Source: an uncultured Prevotellaceae bacterium
GTDB taxonomy: Bacteria; Bacteroidota; Bacteroidia; Bacteroidales; Muribaculaceae
Assembly (NCBI GenBank): GCA_905210415.1
Contig: CAJLWM010000055.1
Location: 1-14,868, forward strand
Direction of reading: 5' to 3'
Length of the DNA stretch: 14,868 nt
The translations under genes and the position numbers were made by a program. Under the pieces are notes generated by a model that worked only from the letters and a program-made list of their open reading frames with translations, made no database searches and was not told the DNA's origin. Of this stretch, positions 7,368-14,310 are shown in pieces. The stretch's first letter is position 1, and every line of letters starts with the position of its first letter.

Positions 7368-8591
7368 TTAATCTGGACGATAGTATCGTTGTTGGTATAG
7401 TCGTGCCAGAAAATCCCAGTTGTCATTGATGATTTTTCCATCGGCGTCGTAAGGCATCTTGATCTTTGAAGCCATATTGTTGCTGAAGGCATATTTTATG
7501 AGGTCGATAGGGCAGAAGCCGCGTTGCGTGAGCAATCGATAGCCCGATTCCTCAGTTGCTTTAGGGTCGTAATATGGGTTGGCTGGATGGGCGATGTATT
7601 GAGCCACATCGTGTGCCACGAGTATGCCTTTTGCCGGTGTGCCGTAGATTACGAAATTGTCGAATTTACGCAGGTGAGGCAGGTGGCCTTCTGGCGCTGC
7701 GCCCCATCCCATATCGTTGCATAGAAATGATTCAAGGGCGTCGTAACTATTGAAAAACGCTATTGGTTCGCCTCCGGTGGCATTGATGAGCTGCTTGTAG
7801 AATTTGTGCGGAGTCTTTTGCGTGGTAGATTCCTCAAATTCGGGCAGCTCTTCGTCGACAATCATTTTCAGCCATTCTCCCACGGTGAGCGCGAGCGGTC
7901 CTGTAGGGTTGGATAGCATCACACGGTCGTTTAGGTCGCTAAGGTGCGACGAAGCATCCTTGCGATCGCTGTGCTTAGAAATGATTTGTTGCGCTTCTGC
8001 CATAGCTTCGTTGATAGCCCCTTTTGCTGCGTGAGGCATAAGGTAGCTATTCCAGAATAGCCACGACGAAAGATCTAAGATGCTTTGGGCTTGTCCGATG
8101 TTGTCGAGCTCAACGTCCATTGCCATGGTGTATTCGGTAGGTAGTGGTGCGTCGAGATAAACCTTGTCAAGAATATCGAAAAATGCATCGGCAAGCAAAG
8201 TGATGTCGTGATGGAAAGGAGATAGAAAGCCTGGCTTTTGGGCATTGCATTCGATCACATACCAGATAAGGAACATCAAGTCCTCTTTGTTTAACTCGCT
8301 TTCGCAATATTCATCACTCAAGTTGTAGAAAGGCAGTGGTGAGCCATAGAATTTCTTGTGTATGGTGATAAATGAACGCCAAATGCCGCAGTCGGCCACA
8401 ATATCTTGAAAGTAGCCGATTGTAGCCAGCGCTATGTCGCGTTTTACGTTTGGCGAGAGTTGTAATTGAAGTTCTGCTGCTTCTAGCGCAGCGTCGAGTT
8501 GCATAGCCACTTGCAGATAGTATTTATCGCTATCTGCCACCTTTGGATAGTTGGGCTGCAATTTCATATAGTCTTTTACAGAGATATTCAT
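7368..8591 (-). CDS. Conserved-looking cytoplasmic protein of unknown function (possibly DUF3843 family)
   Basis: A 407-residue product without signal peptide or membrane segments. It resembles an uncharacterised Bacteroidales family; I recall the label DUF3843, but this is memory and not a verified match. An acidic, helix-rich N-terminal half (about 1-210) contains LQVAMQLDAALEAAELQLQL. The C-terminal region ends in an aromatic tail (LARLYQQRYYRPD). HDVAQYIAHPANPYYDPKA near residue 330-345 is a candidate conserved patch. No catalytic motif is recognised. It is the last gene of the importer operon: its ATG overlaps the stop codon of the ATPase gene by four bases (8588-8591, ATGA), so translation is likely coupled. 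A functional link to uptake of the importer's ligand is inference from this arrangement. Confidence 0.85.
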   Translation of the reverse strand: MNISVKDYMKLQPNYPKVADSDKYYLQVAMQLDAALEAAELQLQLSPNVKRDIALATIGYFQDIVADCGIWRSFITIHKKFYGSPLPFYNLSDEYCESELNKEDLMFLIWYVIECNAQKPGFLSPFHHDITLLADAFFDILDKVYLDAPLPTEYTMAMDVELDNIGQAQSILDLSSWLFWNSYLMPHAAKGAINEAMAEAQQIISKHSDRKDASSHLSDLNDRVMLSNPTGPLALTVGEWLKMIVDEELPEFEESTTQKTPHKFYKQLINATGGEPIAFFNSYDALESFLCNDMGWGAAPEGHLPHLRKFDNFVIYGTPAKGILVAHDVAQYIAHPANPYYDPKATEESGYRLLTQRGFCPIDLIKYAFSNNMASKIKMPYDADGKIINDNWDFLARLYQQRYYRPD

Positions 8592-9595
8592 TTTGTTTCG
8601 TTGCTTTGGTCTGTTTGTTGCAAAGATTTGATTTTAAGAATCATTTCGGCGATAGATTTTGCGGTGCAGTCGCCGATGGTGATGTTGTTTGGATCGTGCG
8701 CAGTGATGTGGATTTGTGCAGATTGTGCCACGGCCACCCCGTTGCGCATAAGCGCATTTGTGATGCAGCGGCTGAGCGCGTTGTCTGCGCACGACAGCGT
8801 CACGCACATGGTGTGGGGCAATACAGCCTCAAAATCGCTTGTGCTCTTATTGAATTGGAGAGATTTTGAGTCGAACAGGTTGTCAAGGCTGCCGTTGAGC
8901 ACCAAATCTTCGGTGCTGCCAGCGATCACCTCGTGGTTGGATTTTATCAGCCAAACTTTGTCGGCAAGCAGGAGCGACTGCGATATGTCGTGGCTTGATA
9001 GAAGCACAGCCTTGTTGTGCTTGTGGGCGAGGTCGTGCAGTAGGCGCATAGTCTCAAAGCGGTTTGCTACGTCGAGAAAAGCCGTTGGTTCGTCGAGAAT
9101 GATGATGGGAGTGTTTTGTGCAAGCGATTTGGCGATCATTGCTTTTTGGCGTTCGCCATCAGATAGTTGCGACACATAGCATTGTGCCTTGTGCGCTATG
9201 CCGGCATCGCTAAGTGCTTTTGCCACACACTCTTTGTCGGTTTTGCTGAGACGGCCGAGGAAACCAGTGTGAGGTTGTCTGCCCAGTGATACCAACTCAA
9301 ACACGGTGAGTCCGCCAGTCATAATCCTGTCGGTGGTGACGATGCCTATGATTTTTGAGCGTTCGCGTTGCGATAGGTTGTTGATGTCGCATCCGCATAG
9401 TTCCACCGTGCCAGAGATGGCTGGTTGAACGGCTGTGATGGTGCGCAGGAGAGTGGATTTTCCGGCTCCGTTAGCTCCGAGCAATGCCACGAGAGACCCA
9501 CGCTCAAGACTTAGGTTGAGGTCTTCAAGCACAGTTGTTGCGCCGTTTTTATGGCGATAGCCAATGCTCAGATTATGTGCAGTCAGATAACTCAT
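8588..9595 (-). CDS. ABC transporter ATP-binding protein, FecE/BtuD type
   Basis: A cytoplasmic ATPase subunit that powers the adjoining permease. In the 335-residue product the ABC core (about 4-235) has Walker A GANGAGKST (40-48) and ABC signature LSDGERQ (144-150). Walker B IIILDEP (164-170) carries Glu169, and the D-loop is FLD. The switch histidine is His202 in LLSSHDIS. At the expected Q-loop position the sequence reads IVTTDRI (85-91), without the usual Gln. About 85-100 residues follow the ABC core (about 240-335), whereas FecE/BtuD proteins are usually about 250-260 long. That extension contains MCVTLSCADNALSRCI and IHITAHDPNNITIGDC. Its start overlaps the permease stop by one base (TAATG), and its stop overlaps the next gene by four. 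Confidence 0.93.
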   Translation of the reverse strand: MSYLTAHNLSIGYRHKNGATTVLEDLNLSLERGSLVALLGANGAGKSTLLRTITAVQPAISGTVELCGCDINNLSQRERSKIIGIVTTDRIMTGGLTVFELVSLGRQPHTGFLGRLSKTDKECVAKALSDAGIAHKAQCYVSQLSDGERQKAMIAKSLAQNTPIIILDEPTAFLDVANRFETMRLLHDLAHKHNKAVLLSSHDISQSLLLADKVWLIKSNHEVIAGSTEDLVLNGSLDNLFDSKSLQFNKSTSDFEAVLPHTMCVTLSCADNALSRCITNALMRNGVAVAQSAQIHITAHDPNNITIGDCTAKSIAEMILKIKSLQQTDQSNETK

Positions 9596-10644
9596 TAGTT
9601 GAAGTATTGAATTTTTCTTCTATTGATGATAATGTAGATGATAATTGGCACACCAATGATAGGCGTGATGGCGTTGATGGGTATTACGCCGTATGACTTA
9701 GGCAATACGCTGATGAGTGTGCAAAGCAATGCCACCGCTGCGCCAGAGAGAATTGTGGCTGGAATAAGGCGGTTGTGATTGCTGGTGTTGAGCAATAGGC
9801 GCGCGATGTGTGGTACCACGAGCCCGATGAACCCGATAGGGCCACAGAATGCGGTGACCACTGCCGTGAGTATGCCAGTGATGAGAAGCAGCATGTTTCT
9901 CATTTGCTTGGTGTTCACGCCGAGGTTTTCGGCATAACGAGTGCCCAGAAGCATAGCGTTGAGCGGTTTTACGAGCAACGATGATAGCGCTAAAGTGAGA
10001 AGTATTATAGTGGCAAAAAGAGTCAATTGTTCCGACGATACTCCAGAAAAATTGCCCATTCCCCAAATCACATAGCTGTGAACGCCTTCTTCGGTTGCAA
10101 AGAAGTTGAGCAGGCTCACTGCGCTTGATGCGAGATAGCTCACCAGTATGCCTATGATGAGAAGCATGGTTGCGCTGTGAACGAGCGAAGAAAACAGCAG
10201 TAGCACAATCAGCACAATGCCTGCGCCGACAAATGCTCCTATCAGCACTGCCATATAAAATCCCATGGTTTCGCTAAGCATTCCGCCGATGGCGCTTCCG
10301 GTGGCAAGCATTACCACTGCAACGCCAAAACTTGCGCCTGTGGATACACCCAGAATTGATGGCCCAGCAAGAGGGTTGTTGAATGCGGTCTGTAGGAGAA
10401 GTCCTGATACAGATAGGGCAGCGCCGCTAAGCGCTGCTGTGGCTATCATGGGTAATCGTGAATGGAGCACAATTGCCTCCCACGCGGCGTTGTCGCAACC
10501 GCGTCTGCACAGAATGTTGAATATGGCGCTTGCCTCGATGTCGACAGAGCCAATTAGTAGGTTGGCAATAGCCAAGGCGAGCAACACGGTGCTTATTGCG
10601 ATAAGCGCGAGTGGAAATGATATTGCACTATTGCTATTTCTCAT
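9595..10644 (-). CDS. FecCD-family ABC transporter permease
   Basis: Inner-membrane permease of a type II importer (BtuC, FhuB, FecC/D relatives), forming the translocation channel. The 349-residue product has about ten hydrophobic segments, including 13-32, 64-82, 100-117, 128-151, 158-180, 207-225, 250-270, 292-314 and 322-341. Characteristic family stretches are GLLLQTAFNNPLAGPSILG (81-99) and FCGPIGFIGLVVPHIARLL (266-284), the latter including the cytoplasmic coupling helix that contacts the ATPase. The length is normal. The start overlaps the preceding binding-protein gene by four bases (10641-10644, ATGA). Only one permease gene is present, so the channel is expected to be a homodimer, as in BtuC2D2. 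Confidence 0.94.
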   Translation of the reverse strand: MRNSNSAISFPLALIAISTVLLALAIANLLIGSVDIEASAIFNILCRRGCDNAAWEAIVLHSRLPMIATAALSGAALSVSGLLLQTAFNNPLAGPSILGVSTGASFGVAVVMLATGSAIGGMLSETMGFYMAVLIGAFVGAGIVLIVLLLFSSLVHSATMLLIIGILVSYLASSAVSLLNFFATEEGVHSYVIWGMGNFSGVSSEQLTLFATIILLTLALSSLLVKPLNAMLLGTRYAENLGVNTKQMRNMLLLITGILTAVVTAFCGPIGFIGLVVPHIARLLLNTSNHNRLIPATILSGAAVALLCTLISVLPKSYGVIPINAITPIIGVPIIIYIIINRRKIQYFN

Positions 10645-11774
10645 TTGTCGGTCAATGGTTGGTAGTAACGATATTTATAGTTGCTTTCGTTTAGTTCGGG
10701 GTGGAAAATATGAGCCAACTCCTTTAGGAGCATTTCGGGATGGAAAGGGAATTCTTCGAAAAGCGAAGTCGTCTGAGTGTCGCACACCCATACGTTCTTT
10801 TTGCTAAAGGCGTCGAAGCGGTCGTTTAGTGTGTAAGCTTGCTTTAGATCGGCGTATGACTTGATGTTGGATGTCTTAATCAACCAGAAGTCGGCATCGT
10901 GTGCGGTGTTGAGCACTTGTGCGAAATCGAGTTGTAGCGAACCGCTTTCGGTGTTGTTGCTCCAAGGGTAGGTGGCGCCGGCATCAGTGATGATGTGTGC
11001 CATGTAGCTGTTGCCGCCTGGCACAAACCAAACTCCGCTTGTTACCATTTCTGTGACGACTTTTGGTCGTGCGTTGGTAGCGCTCACTTGCTCTTTTATT
11101 GCATTGTATTCTGCCTGAGTGTGATTGAATAATTCTTCGGCTTTGTCCTCGTTGCCAAAAAGGAGACCGAACAGTTTCACCCATTCTGCGCGACCGATAG
11201 GCGATTCTTCCATGTAGTCGGCGCATTCAAGAATTGGTATGCCCAGCGTGGCAATCGTGCCATAACCGCCGTTTTGGAAAGGCGAGAGAATGATTATCTC
11301 AGGGTTGAGAGCAATGATTTTTTCAATAGTAGGAGCCATCGACGATCCGGCATTTGTGATTTTGCCGTCTTTCAGGCCAGCGGTGATTTCTGGAATCTTG
11401 AAGTATTCTGCATCGCAAACTCCCGAAATGGCAGATATCTTACCGAGTTCTTTGATTACTTGCGCGTGAACCGATGAATAGACCAGTGCGCGCTCTATAG
11501 GTGTGTGTATGATTGTGCCCTTTGGAAGGTCGCTTGGGACAGGACTGCCTTTTGGGATAAGGTTGTAGTCGTGTAATGTCTTGTCGCTATGCCAAGGGTC
11601 GAGGATTTTCACTTGCGTGTAACCGTCGTGTTTGGTGATTTTGATCAGGCTGGCTTCAACTATGTATCCTTCCTTTTTGGTTGAAGATGTGTCATGCTTC
11701 TTGTTGTTACATGCGCACAGCAGAATGGCGCACAGCAGTAATAGAACGTTCTTTTTTAGCATAAATGATTGCAT
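10641..11774 (-). CDS. ABC transporter solute-binding lipoprotein (Peripla_BP_2 type)
   Basis: First gene of the importer operon. It captures the ligand (siderophore, heme, cobalamin or similar, not determinable here) and delivers it to the permease. The 377-residue product has a lipoprotein signal with lipobox LCAC (19-22), Cys22 being the lipidation site. A Bacteroidota-style N-terminal segment (about 36-85) includes VKILDPWHSDKTLHDY. A BtuF/FecB-like fold follows, with ERALVYSSVHAQVIKELG (94-111), a helix linker, and IALNPEIIILSPF (154-166). An alternative start is Met5 (position 11762), which yields MLKKNVLLLL. That gives a more typical lipoprotein signal and a leader of about 20 nt rather than about 8 nt from the predicted transcription start, so I think Met5 may be the true start. 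Confidence 0.92.
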   Translation of the reverse strand: MQSFMLKKNVLLLLCAILLCACNNKKHDTSSTKKEGYIVEASLIKITKHDGYTQVKILDPWHSDKTLHDYNLIPKGSPVPSDLPKGTIIHTPIERALVYSSVHAQVIKELGKISAISGVCDAEYFKIPEITAGLKDGKITNAGSSMAPTIEKIIALNPEIIILSPFQNGGYGTIATLGIPILECADYMEESPIGRAEWVKLFGLLFGNEDKAEELFNHTQAEYNAIKEQVSATNARPKVVTEMVTSGVWFVPGGNSYMAHIITDAGATYPWSNNTESGSLQLDFAQVLNTAHDADFWLIKTSNIKSYADLKQAYTLNDRFDAFSKKNVWVCDTQTTSLFEEFPFHPEMLLKELAHIFHPELNESNYKYRYYQPLTDK

Positions 11775-11788
11775 TTTTATTTTGTACG

Positions 11789-11796
11789 CAAATTTA
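11789..11796 (-). promoter_or_regulatory. -7 box of the importer operon
   Basis: Minus strand: TAAATTTGCG, matching TAnnTTTG, just before the binding-protein gene. No TTG at standard spacing. A 13-base palindrome (AAAGAA-T-TTCTTT, 11848-11860) lies about 50 bases further upstream and could be an operator, though A/T richness makes chance likely. No cobalamin riboswitch fits in this short leader. Confidence 0.5.
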
Positions 11797-11887
11797 CACT
11801 TTTGCTGGGGATAAAGGAAATAATTAATCGCTTTTTGTGATATGCGAAAAGAATTTCTTTGTTGCTGGACAATAGGTATAGTTTGGG

Positions 11888-11986
11888 TGAAAAAGGTGGG
11901 AAGATGTCAGCACTTCTTTAGAAAAGAGAAGTCTTGTTTAAGACTTGTTGTGTTTTGAAAAGATTGTTATTATCTTTGCAATAAAG
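11888..11986 (+). repeat. Tandem module, copy A: conserved hairpin and promoter
   Basis: This segment aligns over its whole length (99 versus 98 bases) with 12079-12176. The first 16 bases (tgaaaaaggtgggaag) and the last 24 (11963-11986, around tattatctttgcaataaag) are identical; the middle is diverged. The middle can form a hairpin, AAGA (11901-11904) with TCTT (11932-11935) enclosing CTTCTTT (11913-11919) with AGAGAAG (11925-11931). The end is a Bacteroidota promoter: TTG 11948-11950, 20-base spacer, TATCTTTG 11971-11978. Confidence 0.75.
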
Positions 11987-12055
11987 ACTTATGCAGCGTT
12001 TCACATGTCGGCTCTTATGAGCGTAGGCTTCGGAAGGTTCGTAAGTCTTTTTTAT
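11982..12055 (+). ncRNA. Candidate small RNA A
   Basis: Starts 4-7 bases after the -7 box of module A and is closed by an 11-bp terminal helix, AAAGACTTATG (11983-11993) with CGTAAGTCTTT (12040-12050), including one G-U pair. It ends in TTTTTTATTT. An internal hairpin GCTC-TTAT-GAGC (12011-12022) is visible; the remaining interior is not clearly folded by eye. No credible reading frame lies inside. The final helix with its T run can itself act as a terminator. The size would be about 70-75 nt. It has a paralogue at 12172-12235 with the same promoter and closing scheme but unrelated interior. I cannot match it to a named RNA family; the Bacteroidales-1 class is a possibility I cannot test. Confidence 0.6.
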
Positions 12056-12078
12056 TTAGAGTAACCGCATCATATAAA

Positions 12079-12176
12079 TGAAAAAGGTGGGAAGGCGTTC
12101 GCTTTTCTATAAGAATGGGAAGCCTTGTTTCTCATTTGGCGTGTTTCGAAAAATTGTTATTATCTTTGCAATAAAG
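12079..12176 (+). repeat. Tandem module, copy B: conserved hairpin and promoter
   Basis: Second copy of the module at 11888-11986. Its hairpin pairs AAGGC (12092-12096) with GCCTT (12122-12126), spanning the same 35 bases as in copy A. At one pair A-T in copy A is replaced by G-C in copy B, a compensatory change. The promoter is TATCTTTG (12161-12168), with TTG at 12136-12138 after a 22-base spacer. Confidence 0.75.
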
Positions 12177-12235
12177 CATTGAGGGAATGGCCGAGCTGCG
12201 TAACAAGCTAAGTGGTCGCCCGAGATGCTTTTATT
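12172..12235 (+). ncRNA. Candidate small RNA B
   Basis: Begins just after the -7 box of module B. The terminal helix is AAAGCAT (12173-12179) with ATGCTTT (12225-12231), followed by T-rich sequence. Inside, the bases fold into one long interrupted hairpin: GGG (12183-12185) with CCC (12219-12221), GGCC (12189-12192) with GGTC (12214-12217), and AGCT (12194-12197) with AGCT (12206-12209), leaving loop GCGTAACA. The size would be about 60-65 nt. No ORF. Function unknown; an antisense-type or protein-binding regulatory RNA is inference. The stretch 12236-12344 after it holds nothing I can assign. Confidence 0.6.
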
Positions 12236-12344
12236 CGTTTGTATTGTTGTGTGAATAGTGAATTTGTTTATTTGGCGAGCCAGCCCGAAGACTTTCTGTT
12301 TGTAGCGTGAGCCTACTGTATCATGTAATTTTGTGGAGTGTGGA

Positions 12345-12384
12345 TAAAAATAAAACCGACTGAAATCAAATTTCGATCGGTTTT
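12345..12384 (-). terminator. Terminator of tRNA-Val
   Basis: Interrupted stem: AAAACCGA (12352-12359) pairs with TCGGTTTT (12377-12384), and inner GAAAT (12362-12366) pairs with ATTTC (12370-12374). The minus strand continues into TTTTATTTTTAT. It begins a few bases after the tRNA. The plus-strand side also ends in T, so it may stop transcripts from both directions. Confidence 0.8.
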
Positions 12385-12388
12385 TCGG

Positions 12389-12463
12389 TGGGCGTTGACG
12401 GATTCGAACCGCCGACCCTCTGCTTGTAAGGCAGATGCTCTGAACCAGCTGAGCTAAACGCCC
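12389..12463 (-). tRNA. tRNA-Val (anticodon TAC)
   Basis: The minus strand folds as a 75-nt cloverleaf. The acceptor stem is GGGCGTT/AACGCCC with discriminator A, and the D arm is GCTC...GAGC. The anticodon stem TCTGC/GCAGA encloses loop CTTACAA, giving anticodon TAC (valine, GUA and GUG and possibly all GUN). The T arm contains GGTTCGAATCC. The 3' CCA is not fully encoded: CCG follows the discriminator. Single gene with its own promoter and terminator. Confidence 0.96.
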
Positions 12464-12490
12464 GTATGAGTTGTTTCTCATTTGCGAGTG

Positions 12491-12530
12491 CAAAGTTAGT
12501 GCAATTTTTTGAATCTACAAAATATTTTCA
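12491..12530 (-). promoter_or_regulatory. Promoter of tRNA-Val
   Basis: Minus strand: TTG (12528-12530) and TAACTTTGCA (TAACTTTG at 12491-12498), about 28 bases before the mature tRNA. The spacer is 29 bases if this TTG is used. The A-rich spacer also contains TTG (12512-12514) close to the box. The -7 element is firm, the -33 element is not. Confidence 0.65.
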
Positions 12531-12547
12531 AAAAAAATTACGAAAAA

Positions 12548-12578
12548 TTGCAATAAGGATGTTGGTGTTGTATCTTTG
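12548..12578 (+). promoter_or_regulatory. Promoter of purB
   Basis: TTG (12548-12550), 20-base spacer, TATCTTTGCA (TATCTTTG 12571-12578). The predicted start near 12583 gives a leader of about 150 nt, long for this genome region. It lies back to back with the tRNA-Val promoter. Confidence 0.75.
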
Positions 12579-12582
12579 CAGT

Positions 12583-12660
12583 ATGATTTTCGAGGCGAAT
12601 CATTCTATGCTGAATATAATGTTCGCGTGTGTGAAGATTTTGATGTCTTTTGCTCGATGA
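12583..12660 (+). CDS. Possible 25-codon leader ORF upstream of purB
   Basis: ATG at 12583 opens a 25-residue frame ending at TGA (12658-12660), wholly inside the purB leader. Its ATG coincides with the predicted transcription start, so it would be leaderless. The product would begin MIFEANHSM. The same bases form a 6-bp hairpin (ATGATT with AATCAT, 12583-12603). No known family. It may be chance; I list it because the leader is unusually long and otherwise unexplained. Confidence 0.25.
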   Translation: MIFEANHSMLNIMFACVKILMSFAR

Positions 12661-12732
12661 AAGGCAATGAAATTTTTTGAGATGAAAATAAAAAAAGAGT
12701 ATCATAATATTTAAAACATTTATTAAGAGGTT

Positions 12733-14076
12733 ATGAGTTTGTGTCCTTTGACCGCCGTGTCGCCAATAGATGGAAGATACCACGGCAAGACTGAAAAATT
12801 GAGTGAGTATTTCTCAGAGTATGCCTTGATCAGATATCGCGTTAAGGTGGAAATTGAGTATTTTATCGCTTTGTGCGAATTGCCGTTGCCCCAATTATCG
12901 GGCGTGAGCGCTGATTGCTTCGAGCCATTAAGAGATATATACAGAAATTTCACTGTTGAAAATGCGTCGCGAATCAAGGATATTGAGAGCGTTACTAATC
13001 ATGACGTGAAGGCCGTGGAATATTTCCTTAAGGAGCGTTTCGATGAAATGGGGTTGGAGCAATACAAAGAGTTTATACACTTTGGATTGACTTCGCAGGA
13101 CATCAACAACACTTCGGTGCCAATGTCTATTAAGGATGCCACTAACGAGGTGTACATACCGATGCTTCAAGAAACTATTGATTTGCTCAATAAGTATGCA
13201 GAAGACTGGAAGGATGTGCCCATGCTCGCTAAGACTCATGGCCAGCCAGCATCGCCAACTCGCTTGGGTAAGGAAATCCGTGTGTTTGCCTACCGCTTGG
13301 AAAACCAGCTCGCGCAACTAAAGGCTGTGCCAGTGAGCGGGAAATTTGGTGGCGCTACAGGAAACTTCAATGCGCATCTTATTGCGTTCCCTAATTACGA
13401 TTGGCGCGCTTTTGCAAAGAATTTCCTTGAGAACCGTCTTGGCATAAGCCGCGAAGAGTGGACTACTCAGATAAGCAACTACGACAACCTCGGTGCTTTG
13501 TTTGATGCAATGAAGCGCATCAACACAATTATTATCGACCTTGACCGCGACATTTGGCAATATGTGTCGATGAATTATTTCAAGCAGAAGATTAAGGCAG
13601 GCGAAGTTGGCTCATCAGCAATGCCTCATAAGGTGAATCCTATCGACTTCGAGAATTCTGAGGGTAACCTGGGCATCGCAAACGCTATTTTGGCTCACCT
13701 CTCAATGAAGTTGCCAGTGTCTCGTTTGCAACGTGACCTCACCGACTCTACAGTGCTTCGCAACGTTGGCGTGCCAATGGGCCATATGGTGATTGCTCTT
13801 GCAAGTACGCTCAAGGGCTTGAATAAGCTTATTCTTAACGAAGATGCTATTAATGCCGACCTTGATGGTATGTGGAACGTGGTGGCTGAGGCTATTCAGA
13901 CAATCCTTCGTCGCGAAGGCTATGAGAAGCCATACGAAACTCTCAAGGCTCTCACTCGCACCAACAGCGTGGTGAATGCACAAAGCATTGCAGAGTTTAT
14001 CGATACTCTTAAGGTGAGTGATGAGGTTAAGCGCGAATTGAAGCAAATCACTCCGCACACCTATACTGGTTATTAA
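12733..14076 (+). CDS. purB: Adenylosuccinate lyase
   Basis: Catalyses two beta-eliminations in purine synthesis: SAICAR to AICAR plus fumarate, and adenylosuccinate to AMP plus fumarate. It acts as a cytoplasmic homotetramer of the fumarase/aspartase superfamily. The 447-residue product matches the E. coli-type long PurB. It begins LTAVSPIDGRY (6-16), and TNHDVKAVEYFLK is at 88-100. The substrate loop TSQDINNT is at 120-127. KTHGQPASPTRLGKE (167-181) carries the catalytic His169. The superfamily signature GSSAMPHKVNPIDFEN (293-308) includes the mobile-loop Ser295. The start at 12733 gives the conserved N-terminus. The next gene downstream has its own promoter. No anomaly seen in the coding region. 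Confidence 0.97.
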   Translation: MSLCPLTAVSPIDGRYHGKTEKLSEYFSEYALIRYRVKVEIEYFIALCELPLPQLSGVSADCFEPLRDIYRNFTVENASRIKDIESVTNHDVKAVEYFLKERFDEMGLEQYKEFIHFGLTSQDINNTSVPMSIKDATNEVYIPMLQETIDLLNKYAEDWKDVPMLAKTHGQPASPTRLGKEIRVFAYRLENQLAQLKAVPVSGKFGGATGNFNAHLIAFPNYDWRAFAKNFLENRLGISREEWTTQISNYDNLGALFDAMKRINTIIIDLDRDIWQYVSMNYFKQKIKAGEVGSSAMPHKVNPIDFENSEGNLGIANAILAHLSMKLPVSRLQRDLTDSTVLRNVGVPMGHMVIALASTLKGLNKLILNEDAINADLDGMWNVVAEAIQTILRREGYEKPYETLKALTRTNSVVNAQSIAEFIDTLKVSDEVKRELKQITPHTYTGY

Positions 14077-14088
14077 AGATAATTTTTA

Positions 14089-14124
14089 GCTGGGGGTGGG
14101 CGAAGGTTGTTCACAGCCCCCAGC
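14089..14124 (+). terminator. Hairpin after purB
   Basis: GC-rich 8-bp inverted repeat GCTGGGGG (14089-14096) with CCCCCAGC (14117-14124) and a 20-nt loop, starting 12 bases after the purB stop. It is followed on the plus strand by A, not T, so it is not a classical intrinsic terminator. It may protect the mRNA 3' end or stop transcription by another route. The stretch 14125-14310 beyond it shows nothing I can assign. Confidence 0.45.
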
Positions 14125-14310
14125 CAAAAAAAATAATGGCGAATTCAAGGAAAAGTGGCGTTGTTCCTCATGGTTTTATGTCTTGCGTGAGAGAATGCGT
14201 CTGTTGGAATGCAAATTAGGTGCAATTGTTGCCTTCTCACTATTTTTTAAGCAAAAAAATGATGTTTTGCAGTGAATTAGTGAAAAATGAGAGTGCATAG
14301 CAATATTATT

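Noticed and set aside
8499..9179. 226-codon plus-strand ORF
   Set aside because: Lies opposite the ATPase gene and the start of the downstream gene; both minus-strand frames are confirmed by motifs or coupled overlap.
11848..11860. Palindrome AAAGAA-T-TTCTTT as a Fur-type operator
   Set aside because: Does not resemble a Fur box, is pure A/T-rich purine/pyrimidine sequence, and lies about 50 bases upstream of the -7 box; kept only as a remark.
11775..11887. Cobalamin riboswitch ahead of the importer operon
   Set aside because: The leader between the -7 box and the start is only about 10-20 nt, and no B12-box-like sequence was seen; the ligand therefore stays open.
12236..12344. Third copy of the small-RNA module
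   Set aside because: No TAnnTTTG promoter on either strand, no shared ggtgggaag start and no closing helix were found here.
12107..12493. 128-codon minus-strand ORF
   Set aside because: It runs through tRNA-Val, its terminator and the small RNA B module, and has no family-like sequence.
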